From NCBI GenBank assembly GCA_020061995.1, contig JAGUXE010000053.1, forward strand, positions 1 through 34,176: DNA of 34,176 bases, written 5' to 3'. Both the position numbers and the translations under genes were made by a program. Below are positions 22,613 through 30,500 of the stretch, one piece after another. The stretch's first letter is position 1, and each line of letters starts with the position of its first letter. The notes under the pieces were generated by a model, which was not told the DNA's origin, searched no databases, and was given only the letters and a program-made list of their open reading frames with translations. This DNA is from Ignavibacteriales bacterium (lineage in GTDB: Bacteria > Bacteroidota > Ignavibacteria > Ignavibacteriales > Ignavibacteriaceae).

Positions 22613-24517
22613 ATGTGCGGTATCTGCGGCATCTATAATTTTGGTTCTTTTAACCCTGTCAATCAAGCACTAATCAGGGTAATGTGCTCAACAATGGTAC
22701 ATCGTGGGCCTGATGAAGAGGGACTCTGGATAGATGGTAATATCGGTCTTGGACACAGGCGGCTTAGTATCATTGACCTTTCTACAGGCCAGCAGCCCAT
22801 GTCAAACGAGGATGGCACAATATGGATTGTATTTAATGGAGAAATATACAATTACAGGGACATTAACATTTATTTAAAGGAAAAAGGCCATAACTTCAGA
22901 ACAAGATGTGATACGGAAACCATTATACATCTCTACGAAGAAAAGGGAGAGGACTTTTTAAAAGAACTTAGAGGCATGTTTGCAATTGCCCTATGGGATG
23001 CGAGAAATAAAAAAATGATTCTTGCAAGAGATCGTTTGGGGAAAAAACCGCTCTATTATTTTTTAGATAAAGACAGGATTATCTTTGCTTCTGAATTGAA
23101 GGCGATTTTATGTGACCAAACTGTTCAGAAGGAGATTGACCCGACAGGATTAAGTGATTATCTGTCATTTCTTTACGTCCCAGCACCTAAAACAATATTT
23201 AAAAAAATAAAAAAACTTGAACCTGCGTCTTATATGGTAATTTCTAAAGAAGGAATACGGATAGGACGATACTGGAATCTCTCGTGTAAATCGGATTCCT
23301 CTAAATCTCTATCCGCATATATTTCGGAATTAAAGGAACATTTTATTGATTGTGTAGAAAGCCGTATTGAAAGTGATGTGCCTTTGGGAGCATTTCTCAG
23401 TGGAGGAATTGATTCGAGTGCTGTTGTCATAGCCATGTCAAAGCTTCTGAATATCCCTGTAAACACTACCTCAATCGGATTCAGGGAATCAGGATTTAAT
23501 GAGTTGCCATACGCTCAGATAGTTGCAGAAATCGCTAAAACCAATCATCATGAATATATACTTAAGCCTGACTTTATTGAGTATTTACCCGACATCATCT
23601 GGCACCTTGATGAACCGTTTGCCGATTCTTCAGCACTTCCAACTTATCTCCTCTGTAAAATGACAAAACAAAATGTTACAGTAGCGCTCTCCGGCGATGG
23701 TGGCGATGAAAATTTTGCTGGTTATTCACGTTACATCTCAGCATTTCTTGAGAATCATTTTCGACATATTTCTCCTTGGTTAAGTAGAGTTTTGATAAAA
23801 CCATTTTTAAAGATTCTTCCTGAATACCTGAGAGGCTATAACTTTCTTGAAAACCTTACAATTTCTCCAGAACAGGCAATGGCAAATACCTTTTTCTATT
23901 TTGATAAAGATTTAAAGAAAAGAATTTTCAGTGAACCACTGAAAAGAGAATTAGGTGACTACAGCTCTTTCTCTTTCATTGAACAATACTTTCGTGATTG
24001 TGATTCAGATGATTTAATTACAAGACTTGAATATGTTGATGTGAGGACTTATTTGCCAGAGGACATTCTTATGAAAGTTGATAAGATGAGTATGGCACAT
24101 TCCCTTGAGGTTAGAGCACCGTTTCTTGACCATAAAATGGTAGAATTTGTCTTTTCAATTCCTTCACAGTATAAATTGAATTCAAATGGTGGGAAATACA
24201 TTCTCAAAAAGATGCTCTCTGAGTGGCTGCCATCAGAAATTCTGTATAGAAAGAAGTCAGGATTTGCTGTCCCGATTGATTTCTGGTTTCGTGGAAAACT
24301 GAAAAATTTGATGGAGAATGTTTTGTTTGAAAAGAGAACACTTGAAAGGGGATATTTTAATCCTGATTGCATAAAGTGGTTGTGGGAAAGATATCAGAAG
24401 CATCCATTTTATCAAATAGATTTGAGTCATCATTTATGGGCATTGTTTGTATTCGAGCTATGGAACAGAATTTATATGGATGGTGAAAGACAGCTCAATA
24501 TTAATGAATATATATGA
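22613..24517 (+). CDS. asnB: Asparagine synthase (glutamine-hydrolysing), XrtA/PEP-CTERM amidotransferase type
   Basis: 634 residues. Mature N-terminus CGICGIYNF has the nucleophile Cys2, with HRGPDEEG, GLGHRRLSIID and FNGEIYNYRD (75-80) completing the glutaminase domain. The synthetase domain has the PP-loop SGGIDSSA (263-270), VALSGDGGDENFAGYSRY and SLEVRAPFLDHKMVEF. Overall it matches the AsnB-like amidotransferases in exosortase A loci (TIGR03108 type), which are thought to amidate a uronic acid or peptide of the exopolysaccharide rather than make asparagine. It differs from the Cys-less paralogue at 3062. A 4-bp overlap (ATGA) with the acetyltransferase suggests coupling. A candidate operator lies upstream. 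Confidence 0.9.
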   Translation: MCGICGIYNFGSFNPVNQALIRVMCSTMVHRGPDEEGLWIDGNIGLGHRRLSIIDLSTGQQPMSNEDGTIWIVFNGEIYNYRDINIYLKEKGHNFRTRCDTETIIHLYEEKGEDFLKELRGMFAIALWDARNKKMILARDRLGKKPLYYFLDKDRIIFASELKAILCDQTVQKEIDPTGLSDYLSFLYVPAPKTIFKKIKKLEPASYMVISKEGIRIGRYWNLSCKSDSSKSLSAYISELKEHFIDCVESRIESDVPLGAFLSGGIDSSAVVIAMSKLLNIPVNTTSIGFRESGFNELPYAQIVAEIAKTNHHEYILKPDFIEYLPDIIWHLDEPFADSSALPTYLLCKMTKQNVTVALSGDGGDENFAGYSRYISAFLENHFRHISPWLSRVLIKPFLKILPEYLRGYNFLENLTISPEQAMANTFFYFDKDLKKRIFSEPLKRELGDYSSFSFIEQYFRDCDSDDLITRLEYVDVRTYLPEDILMKVDKMSMAHSLEVRAPFLDHKMVEFVFSIPSQYKLNSNGGKYILKKMLSEWLPSEILYRKKSGFAVPIDFWFRGKLKNLMENVLFEKRTLERGYFNPDCIKWLWERYQKHPFYQIDLSHHLWALFVFELWNRIYMDGERQLNINEYI

Positions 24518-25095
24518 AAATCTTTTTAAAGATAACAGCGCGAATCACCGCACTAATTATTGTTTTACCCCTTTACCTTTTCATGCTTTTCTGTGAACTC
24601 TTTATCAAAACCGATCAACCTTTTCAGGGATGTTCACAATTTTTGAGTTTAATACCAGGGCTTATAGGGAATTATCTAAGAAGGGAGTTTTACATACTTT
24701 CACTCGCTAAATGCTATGGTGATTGCTGTATTGAGTTCGGAACAGTTTTAAATCAGAGGACAATTGAAATCGGAAGAAGGGTTTATATTGGAGTTAATTG
24801 TTGCATCGGCGAATGTAAAATCGAGGACGATGTCCTTATTGGAAGCAATGTGGACATCATGAGTGGAAAAAGACAGCATTATATCAAGAGTCTCGATGTT
24901 CCCATAAGAGAGCAGGGCGGAAAATTAGAGAAAATAGTTATTGGAGAAGATTCATGGCTTGGCAATAGTTCAATGATACTTGCAAATATAGGTAAAAAGA
25001 GTATCGTTGGAGCCGGCAGTGTAGTAATAGAAGATGTTGAGCCATATAGTATTGTTGCTGGCAATCCAGCAAAAGTAATAAAAAAGAGAAGTTGA
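24514..25095 (+). CDS. Left-handed beta-helix (hexapeptide repeat) acyltransferase
   Basis: 193 residues. An N-terminal hydrophobic helix (TARITALIIVLPLYLFMLFC) should associate it with the membrane. From about residue 70, hexapeptide repeats (IEIGRRVYIGVNCCIGECKI, DDVLIGSNVDIM, IVIGEDSWLGNSSMIL, KSIVGAGSVVIEDV) build the left-handed beta-helix, ending in the standard IVAGNPAKVIKKRS. This is the WcaF/serine-acetyltransferase-like class that O- or N-acetylates sugars, using acetyl-CoA. It overlaps asnB by 4 bp and the following GT4 by 4 bp. A counterpart lipoprotein esterase lies two genes upstream. Fold certain; acceptor unknown. Confidence 0.88.
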   Translation: MKIFLKITARITALIIVLPLYLFMLFCELFIKTDQPFQGCSQFLSLIPGLIGNYLRREFYILSLAKCYGDCCIEFGTVLNQRTIEIGRRVYIGVNCCIGECKIEDDVLIGSNVDIMSGKRQHYIKSLDVPIREQGGKLEKIVIGEDSWLGNSSMILANIGKKSIVGAGSVVIEDVEPYSIVAGNPAKVIKKRS

Positions 25096-26210
25096 AAATC
25101 CACATCCTTCAGGTAGTCCATAGTCTTGTTATCGGTGGTGCAGAACGGGTTGTCTGCGACCTTGTGAGGGCTTTCAATGATGGAGAGTTTACTACATCTG
25201 TGTGTTGTCTTGATGAGCTTGGTGAATTTGGTGAGGATTTACAAGCTGATGGATATTCTGTTGATGTACTGAGAAGGAAACCTGGAATAAATAAAAATTT
25301 AATTCTTAAATTAAGAGAGATTTATAAACACAGGCAAGTTGATTTAATACATGCACACCAGTATACACCCTATTTTTATGCTGCCTCAGCATCTCTTCTT
25401 AATGAACGGAAGCCTGTTATATTTACAGAACATGGTCGCCATTATCCTGATTATCTTCGCATAAAACGAGCTTTCTTTAATCAATTGCTAAGGCTGACAA
25501 CAGCTGCCTATACAGGAGTCTCTGAATTTACAAGAAAGAGCCTTATTTCATTTGAGAAAATGCCAGCGGAAAGAATAAAGGTTATATACAACGGTATATG
25601 GCTCAATGGGAAAGGGCAGGGAGATCGAGACGGAATTAAACCCTTGTATGGCTTGAAAGAATCTGATTTATTAATTCTCAGCATAGGACGTATGGATCCC
25701 GTAAAAGATTTTTTAACACTTATTAAGGCGTTTGCCCTTATGAAAGAGCAATTTCCCCAGGCATATCTATGGATTGCAGGTGGAGGAGATATAAATTATT
25801 TTAAAAAGGTTGAAGATCTTATCAAAGAATTAAAACTTGAAGATAAAGTTGCCCTTCTCGGTAGCAGGAGGGATGTTCAAAATCTACTGTGTGCCTGTGA
25901 TTTATTTATTCTCCCCTCTATTACAGAGGCGGCATCAATGACAATTCTTGAAGCAATGGCTTCAGGAAAGGCTGTAATTGCTATTAAGACAGGTGGAAAT
26001 TCAGAAATAGTAATCCATGGAGAGACAGGGTTACTTGTAAATGTAGGAGATCCAGTTGACCTTTCAACTGCTATGAGCAGATTACTAAAGAACCCTTTGC
26101 TGCGTGAAGATATGGGGAAGGCAGGTCGAAGGAGGGTAGAGGATAAATTCTCGATGGAGAAGATTTTAAAGCAATACAGTGAGTTATATCTAAAAGCACT
26201 TAAATCCTGA
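25092..26210 (+). CDS. GT4 family glycosyltransferase
   Basis: 372-residue GT-B enzyme. The N-terminal VVHSLVIGGAERVVCDLVRA, HAHQYTPYFYAASAS and IYNGI connect to a C-terminal Rossmann domain with LSIGRMDPVKDF, LWIAGGGD and ITEAASMTILEAMASGKAVI (the E-x7-E signature). The start is TTG, overlapping the previous TGA by 4 bp (TTGA). No in-frame ATG lies close by, and homology begins immediately at KIHILQVVHS. It retains the anomeric configuration of a nucleotide-sugar donor and probably extends the chain. It is the last gene before the insertion element, so downstream genes may now be transcriptionally separated from it. Confidence 0.9.
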   Translation: MKIHILQVVHSLVIGGAERVVCDLVRAFNDGEFTTSVCCLDELGEFGEDLQADGYSVDVLRRKPGINKNLILKLREIYKHRQVDLIHAHQYTPYFYAASASLLNERKPVIFTEHGRHYPDYLRIKRAFFNQLLRLTTAAYTGVSEFTRKSLISFEKMPAERIKVIYNGIWLNGKGQGDRDGIKPLYGLKESDLLILSIGRMDPVKDFLTLIKAFALMKEQFPQAYLWIAGGGDINYFKKVEDLIKELKLEDKVALLGSRRDVQNLLCACDLFILPSITEAASMTILEAMASGKAVIAIKTGGNSEIVIHGETGLLVNVGDPVDLSTAMSRLLKNPLLREDMGKAGRRRVEDKFSMEKILKQYSELYLKALKS

Positions 26211-26255
26211 ATTTATGAGGTTCTTGCAAAAGTCTCAAATGGGCACCCTCCCCAA

Positions 26256-26276
26256 CCCCTCCCGTCAAGGGAGGGG
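26256..26276. repeat. CCCCTCCC..GGGAGGGG palindrome (dispersed repeat copy)
   Basis: A perfect 8-bp stem with the loop GTCAA. The exact reverse complement of this 21-bp element is found at 31496-31516, and similarity continues for a further dozen bases into CACCCTCCCC. It lies on the left flank of the insertion element. Confidence 0.85.
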
Positions 26277-26372
26277 CTTATTTATCAACCCTCTCCCCTG
26301 GTGGCCTGCGACGAGCTCAGTCGAGTCGGAGAGCTTGCTATATTAAGGGGAAGGAAGTAGTAGTCAGAAAAA

Positions 26373-26437
26373 GGCTATACTCTTTCTTGAAAGATCGCAA
26401 GTTGGTAAAACCAACTTTTAAAGAAAGGAGTATAGCC
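26373..26437 (+). promoter_or_regulatory. Hairpin sequestering the transposase ribosome-binding site
   Basis: GGCTATACTCTTTCTT (26373-26388) is complementary to AAGAAAGGAGTATAGCC (26421-26437) apart from one bulged base. The right arm holds the Shine-Dalgarno AAGGAG and ends at the base before the ATG at 26438. An inner GTTGGT/ACCAAC hairpin (26401-26415) stacks inside. Read-through RNA from the flanking operon would fold it and block transposase translation, as in other insertion elements. The fold is deduced by eye. Confidence 0.75.
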
Positions 26438-27700
26438 ATGAAGAATGGTAACACAAAAAAGGTAAGAAGGTTAAACGAAAAAACATTACTTGTAACGGTT
26501 GATATGGGAATGATAAGACATACAGGATATTGCAGATGTCCTAACGGTATGGAAGTAAAACCCTTTGATTTTGCTAACAATAGAAAGGGGTTCGAAGAGT
26601 TCTGGTTTCGTGTCCTTCAAACTCAAAAGAGCCATAATCTTCAGGAGATAGTGGTAGGCTTTGAATCCACCGGAGCTTATGCAGAGCCTCTGTTGCATTT
26701 TTTGAGAAGGAAGGGGATAAAACTTGTACAGGTTAATCCCCTGCATACAAAGAGGCTAAAAGAGCTTCAGGGCAACTCCCCGGGGAAGACGGATCACAAG
26801 GACCCCAAGGTCATTGCTGATATCATAGAACTGGGGCATGCTCTTACCGTGGTCATTCCAGAGGATACATCTGCTGAGTTGAGGAGGTTGACCTCTGCCA
26901 GGGAGAGGAGCATGCAAAGACGCACCGCCCTTTTGAATCAACTTCATGTTCTTATCTTTATACTATTCCCTGAGTTTTTACAGGTACTTAAAAACATAGG
27001 GAGCAAGACATCTCAATATCTTTTGAAACACTGTCCAACCCCCGAAGGTATTATTGAAAAAGGGGTAGTTGCTCTTGCCCGAATACTGAAGACGGTCAGC
27101 AGGGGGAATATGGGCAACGAACGAGCCGAAGCGCTCTACAAGGCTGCAAAGGAGACAGTGGGCGTTAAAGAAGGACAAAAGAGCATAGTATTTGAGATAA
27201 CCGAGATTGTTTTTGCAATAGAGGCAACTGAAAGGTTTATAGCAACGGTGGAGGCAGAGATGAAAAAATACCTTAAAGAAATACCTTATAGCCTGAGCAT
27301 ATTGTCTATCAAGGGAATAGGCACGATAACAACAGCCGGACTGATAGGCGAGATAGGGGATTTCGGTCAATTTAATACGATCTCTGAGGTAATGAAACAA
27401 GCAGGGCTTGATCTCTATGAAATCAGTTCCGGGAAACATAAGGGCAAAAAGCGCATATCGAAAAGAGGGCGTCATCTTTTAAGGAAGATACTGTTTTTTG
27501 CTGCTATCAACACAGTCAGGAAGGGTGGAGTGATGCATGAGCATTATCAGAAATATCTTCAGAGGGGCATGCTTCGTATGAAGGCGCTGATAGCCATAGC
27601 TCGCAAGCTTTTGAGAATTATCTTCGCCATTGTTCGTGACAACAGTGTATTTGTAAGTGATTTTTCGGGAACACAATATCAGCTAAAGGAGGCGGCATAA
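26438..27700 (+). CDS. IS110 family transposase
   Basis: 420 residues from the ATG at 26438, which has AAGGAG 7 bases upstream. The frame extends to 26387, but that extension encodes only the hairpin arm. The N-terminal DEDD RuvC-like domain shows LLVTVDMGMIRHTG (Asp), EIVVGFESTGAY (Glu) and SPGKTDHKDPKVIADII (two Asp). The C-terminal Transposase_20 domain has LSIKGIGTITTAGLIGEIGD and DLYEISSGKHKGKKRISKRG, with the likely catalytic Ser in the ISSG stretch. These enzymes recombine DNA guided by a bridge RNA encoded in the element's non-coding end. No frameshift or stop interrupts the gene, so it may be active. Confidence 0.93.
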   Translation: MKNGNTKKVRRLNEKTLLVTVDMGMIRHTGYCRCPNGMEVKPFDFANNRKGFEEFWFRVLQTQKSHNLQEIVVGFESTGAYAEPLLHFLRRKGIKLVQVNPLHTKRLKELQGNSPGKTDHKDPKVIADIIELGHALTVVIPEDTSAELRRLTSARERSMQRRTALLNQLHVLIFILFPEFLQVLKNIGSKTSQYLLKHCPTPEGIIEKGVVALARILKTVSRGNMGNERAEALYKAAKETVGVKEGQKSIVFEITEIVFAIEATERFIATVEAEMKKYLKEIPYSLSILSIKGIGTITTAGLIGEIGDFGQFNTISEVMKQAGLDLYEISSGKHKGKKRISKRGRHLLRKILFFAAINTVRKGGVMHEHYQKYLQRGMLRMKALIAIARKLLRIIFAIVRDNSVFVSDFSGTQYQLKEAA

Positions 27701-27880
27701 AATAAGACATAAGCGTGTGTAAGCGGAGGGATTATCACCTTGCCCATTAAAGGCGATTGAATCGACCTTCAGGGAGAGCTTTTATAACTCTCCGCTTGCA
27801 CCTTAGCCCCGATTAAGCAAGGTTAGGGCTCCGTTGAGACCCTCGAATTACCAGGGTTGGGCAAGGTGCAAAACATGAAA
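27701..27880 (+). ncRNA. Candidate IS110 bridge RNA (structured 3' non-coding region)
   Basis: Immediately downstream of the transposase are several perfect complementary blocks: AAGCGGAG (27721-27728) with CTCCGCTT (27790-27797); TTGCACCTT (27796-27804) with AAGGTGCAA (27863-27871); ACCCT (27839-27843) with AGGGT (27853-27857); and alternatively GGAGAG (27773-27778) with CTCTCC (27788-27793). An 11-base block at 27736-27746 also pairs with 27858-27868. Two large stem-loops with internal loops fit bridge-RNA architecture, and the 3' location fits the IS1111 group. Exact ends, and which loops bind target and donor DNA, are not determined. Confidence 0.6.
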
Positions 27881-28005
27881 GCTTATTAATCAGCATGATG
27901 AAAAAAGTACTTGACAAAAATAAACCAGGGCAAGGGTGAGGGGGTTAATGGACTTTTGCAAGAGCCTTTTTATATCAATGTTTATCTGTTATTCTTGCCC
28001 CTGTT

Positions 28006-28032
28006 GTCATTCCCCCGAAAGCGGGAATCCAG
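28006..28032. repeat. GTCATTCCCCCGAAAGCGGGAATCCAG-type palindromic repeat, copy 4
   Basis: 27-bp element of the same family as copies at 3024, 6375 and 10102, but with the C/G-rich arms ATTCCC..GGGAAT that are the common form of this dispersed palindrome. It lies 38 bases upstream of the GT4 at 28071. The remainder of the gap from 27964 to 28070 shows no gene. Confidence 0.85.
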
Positions 28033-28070
28033 TATTTGCTAATTTTTCTAAATTTTCTCCTGCACAATAA

Positions 28071-29180
28071 ATGATCCATGTAATGCAACTCATTGGAAGC
28101 ACAGGGCTTTATGGTGCGGAGCGTTGGATTCTGGCACTTGTAAAGGCTCTTGATTCAATTTATATAAAAACTACCATAGTAAATCTTGTGGATAGGGAAG
28201 GTGAAAAATCAGATATTGTAAAAGCTGCGATAGAGAGAGGGATGGATGCAGTTAATTTTTATACTGGTGGTAAGTTCAATCCAATTGTTGCAATTAGATT
28301 GGCTAAATGGATGAAGCAACATGATATTCATATTATTCATACACATGGATTTAAATCTGACATGGTAGGTCTTTTAACAGCAAGACTCGACGGTTGTAAG
28401 GTTGTAACAACTCCTCATGGATGGAGTTTAGAAAAAGATAAAAAATTGATGTTATATGAAAAAATAGATAGGTTTATCTTCAATTTAATGGATATGGTTT
28501 GTCCATTATCAATAGAGTTGTCTGATAGCATAAAAAAACTGGGTATGGGTAATAGAAAAATAAGACTTATTTTAAACGGAGTTGATCTTGACGAAATTGA
28601 TTCCGTAAAAGAAAAAAACAGATTATATCATGACAGTTTTCTGGTAGGTTACATAGGGCAGCTGATAGACCGTAAAGACCTATTTACTCTTTTGAAGGCT
28701 ATGAAAATTGTAACCGATAATCAGCGAGATATAAAATTATTGATAATCGGTGATGGTTACAGGCGTGATAACCTTCAGAAAGAAGTTATTAAGCTTGCCC
28801 TTCAAAAAAAAATAGATTTTATGGGTTTCAGACAGGATGCAATTACAATTCTAAAGACATTTGATGCATTTGTTTTACCTTCGCTTGAAGAGGGCATTCC
28901 AAGATGTCTCATGGAGGCAATGGCGTGTGAAGTGCCTGTTATAGTTTCAGATATACCTGGAAATCGAAACCTTGTCATTAATGGAGAGACAGGATTGCTT
29001 TTCAAGTTGGGTGATGCCAGAGAACTATCTGAAACGATTCTTTATCTGATGAATAATAAGGAAAAAGCAAGATATATGGTAATAAAAGCAAGAGAGAAAA
29101 TAGAAAAAGAGTTTTCCAATAAAAGAATGGCTGAAGAATATACACAACTTTATAACGAACTTGTAGGTCAAATCAAATAG
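28071..29180 (+). CDS. GT4 family glycosyltransferase
   Basis: 369-residue GT-B enzyme. N-terminal IGSTGLYGAERWILALVKAL, IIHTHGFKSDMVGLLTA and TPHGWSLEKDKK precede a C-terminal donor domain with VGYIGQLIDRKDL, LLIIGDGYRRDNL and LPSLEEGIPRCLMEAMACEV (E-x7-E motif). The sequence is of the MSMEG/WbpH-like GT4 kind used in exopolysaccharide assembly. No strong Shine-Dalgarno precedes the ATG, and the first gene after the insertion element must be reached either by read-through or by a promoter in the 370-bp gap, where I see none. The donor sugar is not deducible. Confidence 0.9.
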   Translation: MIHVMQLIGSTGLYGAERWILALVKALDSIYIKTTIVNLVDREGEKSDIVKAAIERGMDAVNFYTGGKFNPIVAIRLAKWMKQHDIHIIHTHGFKSDMVGLLTARLDGCKVVTTPHGWSLEKDKKLMLYEKIDRFIFNLMDMVCPLSIELSDSIKKLGMGNRKIRLILNGVDLDEIDSVKEKNRLYHDSFLVGYIGQLIDRKDLFTLLKAMKIVTDNQRDIKLLIIGDGYRRDNLQKEVIKLALQKKIDFMGFRQDAITILKTFDAFVLPSLEEGIPRCLMEAMACEVPVIVSDIPGNRNLVINGETGLLFKLGDARELSETILYLMNNKEKARYMVIKAREKIEKEFSNKRMAEEYTQLYNELVGQIK

Positions 29181-29217
29181 CAAGATTCTGAAACAAGTCA
29201 ACGATGACAGAGAGTAA

Positions 29218-30420
29218 ATGAAGATACTTTTTCTTACTCACAGAGTGCCTTATCCACCGGATAGGGGTGACAGAATCCGTTCTTTTAATTTTATTAAATA
29301 TCTTTCTGAAAGACATGAGATTCATCTGATATCTATATGTTTTGATGAGGTTCCGGATGAAATCGTTATAAGGGAGATGAAAAAATATTGCAAAACAGTT
29401 GAAATATTCCCTGTTAAATATAAGAGAAATCTGTTAAAAAGTGCATTTTATCTTTTTACTAAGATTCCCCTTACTATTCCAATGTTTTATTCAAAAGGGC
29501 TCTTTCAAACACTGAAAAAGCGATGTGAAACTGAGGCTTTTGACTTAATTTATATGTTTTCGTCATCAATAGCACCATATACCCTGAATATTCAGAACAT
29601 ACCCAAGATCATGGATTTTATAGATGTTGATTCAGAAAAATGGCTTGATTATGCAAAAAAGTCTTGGTTTATTAAAAAGTGGATTTATTCAAGAGAAGCA
29701 CATTGCCTGCGTCGTTTCGAGGTAGAAATAGAACGAGCATGTCAGGCAAGTATCCTTGTATCTTCTCGTGAAGTATCAATCTTTAAGCAGTTCTCTCCAC
29801 ATGCAAAGATATTCGCTATCGGTAATGGTGTTGAAATTCAGGAATTTGGAAAGGTTATATCCTTGAATGGCAAAAACAATTCAATCGTTTTTGTTGGTGT
29901 TATGAATTATATGCCAAATGCTGATGCAGTGAAATATTTTGCCCAAAAAATATTTCCAAAGATACTCAGCAAAAAACCTGGAACACACTTCTATATTGTT
30001 GGGAAGAATCCAACAAAGGATATAAAGAGACTTTCTGATGAAATAAAAAATGTTCATGTTACCGGGTTTGTAGATAATGTTAAGGAATACTTGAGAAATG
30101 CAAAAGTTGCAGTCATACCGTTACGTATAGCAAGGGGGATACAGAATAAGGTGCTTGAAGCTATGGCAACCGGTGTTCCTGTTGTAGCAACAAAGGCTGC
30201 AATGGAAGGAATTGATGCACAACCCGGAAAAGAATATTTACTTGCAGATAACGAAGATGACTTTGCATTAAAGACAATAAAATTGCTGGAAGACAGAGAT
30301 CTCAATCAAAAAATCGCACAAAATGCATACCATCTCGTGAAAGAAAAATATACATGGGGAAAGAAAGTAAATGATTTGGAAGAATTAATGTATCGTGTAG
30401 TAACAAAAAATAGCATATAG
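29218..30420 (+). CDS. Sugar transferase, PEP-CTERM/EpsH1 system-associated (TIGR03087-like, GT4)
   Basis: 400-residue GT-B enzyme. The opening KILFLTHRVPYPPDRGDRIR and then SFNFIKYLSERHEIHLISI, with MDFIDVDSEKWLDYAKKSW and ACQASILVSSREVSIFKQFS, are the hallmark stretches of the exosortase-associated sugar transferase family TIGR03087. The donor domain has FVGVMNYMPNADAVKYFA and IPLRIARGIQNKVLEAMATG, where the usual E-x7-E is modified to RGIQNKVLEAMA, as is normal for this family. It is one of the strongest indications that the window belongs to an XrtA exopolysaccharide locus. It probably adds an early sugar to the lipid-linked chain. Confidence 0.9.
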   Translation: MKILFLTHRVPYPPDRGDRIRSFNFIKYLSERHEIHLISICFDEVPDEIVIREMKKYCKTVEIFPVKYKRNLLKSAFYLFTKIPLTIPMFYSKGLFQTLKKRCETEAFDLIYMFSSSIAPYTLNIQNIPKIMDFIDVDSEKWLDYAKKSWFIKKWIYSREAHCLRRFEVEIERACQASILVSSREVSIFKQFSPHAKIFAIGNGVEIQEFGKVISLNGKNNSIVFVGVMNYMPNADAVKYFAQKIFPKILSKKPGTHFYIVGKNPTKDIKRLSDEIKNVHVTGFVDNVKEYLRNAKVAVIPLRIARGIQNKVLEAMATGVPVVATKAAMEGIDAQPGKEYLLADNEDDFALKTIKLLEDRDLNQKIAQNAYHLVKEKYTWGKKVNDLEELMYRVVTKNSI

Positions 30421-30442
30421 CTGGAAGTGAAATACAGGAAGG

Positions 30443-30500
30443 ATAGAAAGTAGAAATTAGAAAATCGCACATAGAAAATGGAAAGTAGAAAATGGAAAAT
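30443..30500. repeat. A-rich GAAAATGGAAAATAG heptad-like repeat tract
   Basis: Degenerate units of the type TAGAAAATGGAAA run from the gap into the first codons of the following gene. It is the same family as the tracts at 1294-1340 and 11221-11262, but in opposite orientation, and as the one at 32937-32968. Confidence 0.65.

Larger units (their letters stand above)
26222..27963 (+). mobile_element. IS110-family insertion element (probable IS1111-like arrangement), ends approximate
   Basis: The element is recognised by its DEDD/Transposase_20 transposase (26438-27700) and a long structured 3' non-coding region. A perfect 13-bp inverted repeat (TCTTGCAAAAGTC at 26222-26234, its complement at 27951-27963) brackets the whole segment and was used for the limits, but it may belong to the target instead. 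A 7-bp inner pair, CCCTGGT (26296-26302) and ACCAGGG (27924-27930), is another candidate end. The transposase gene is visibly richer in G+C than its surroundings (35 of 60 bases in 26761-26820), which supports recent acquisition. It has landed in the gap between two GT4 genes without breaking either. Confidence 0.75.

Noticed and set aside
26387..26437. 17-codon N-terminal extension of the transposase
   Set aside because: It translates the arms of the regulatory hairpin; the ATG at 26438 has a Shine-Dalgarno and precedes the conserved domain.
26978..27475. 165-codon minus-strand frame in the insertion element
   Set aside because: Fully antisense to the conserved C-terminal part of the IS110 transposase; the sense frame explains the sequence.
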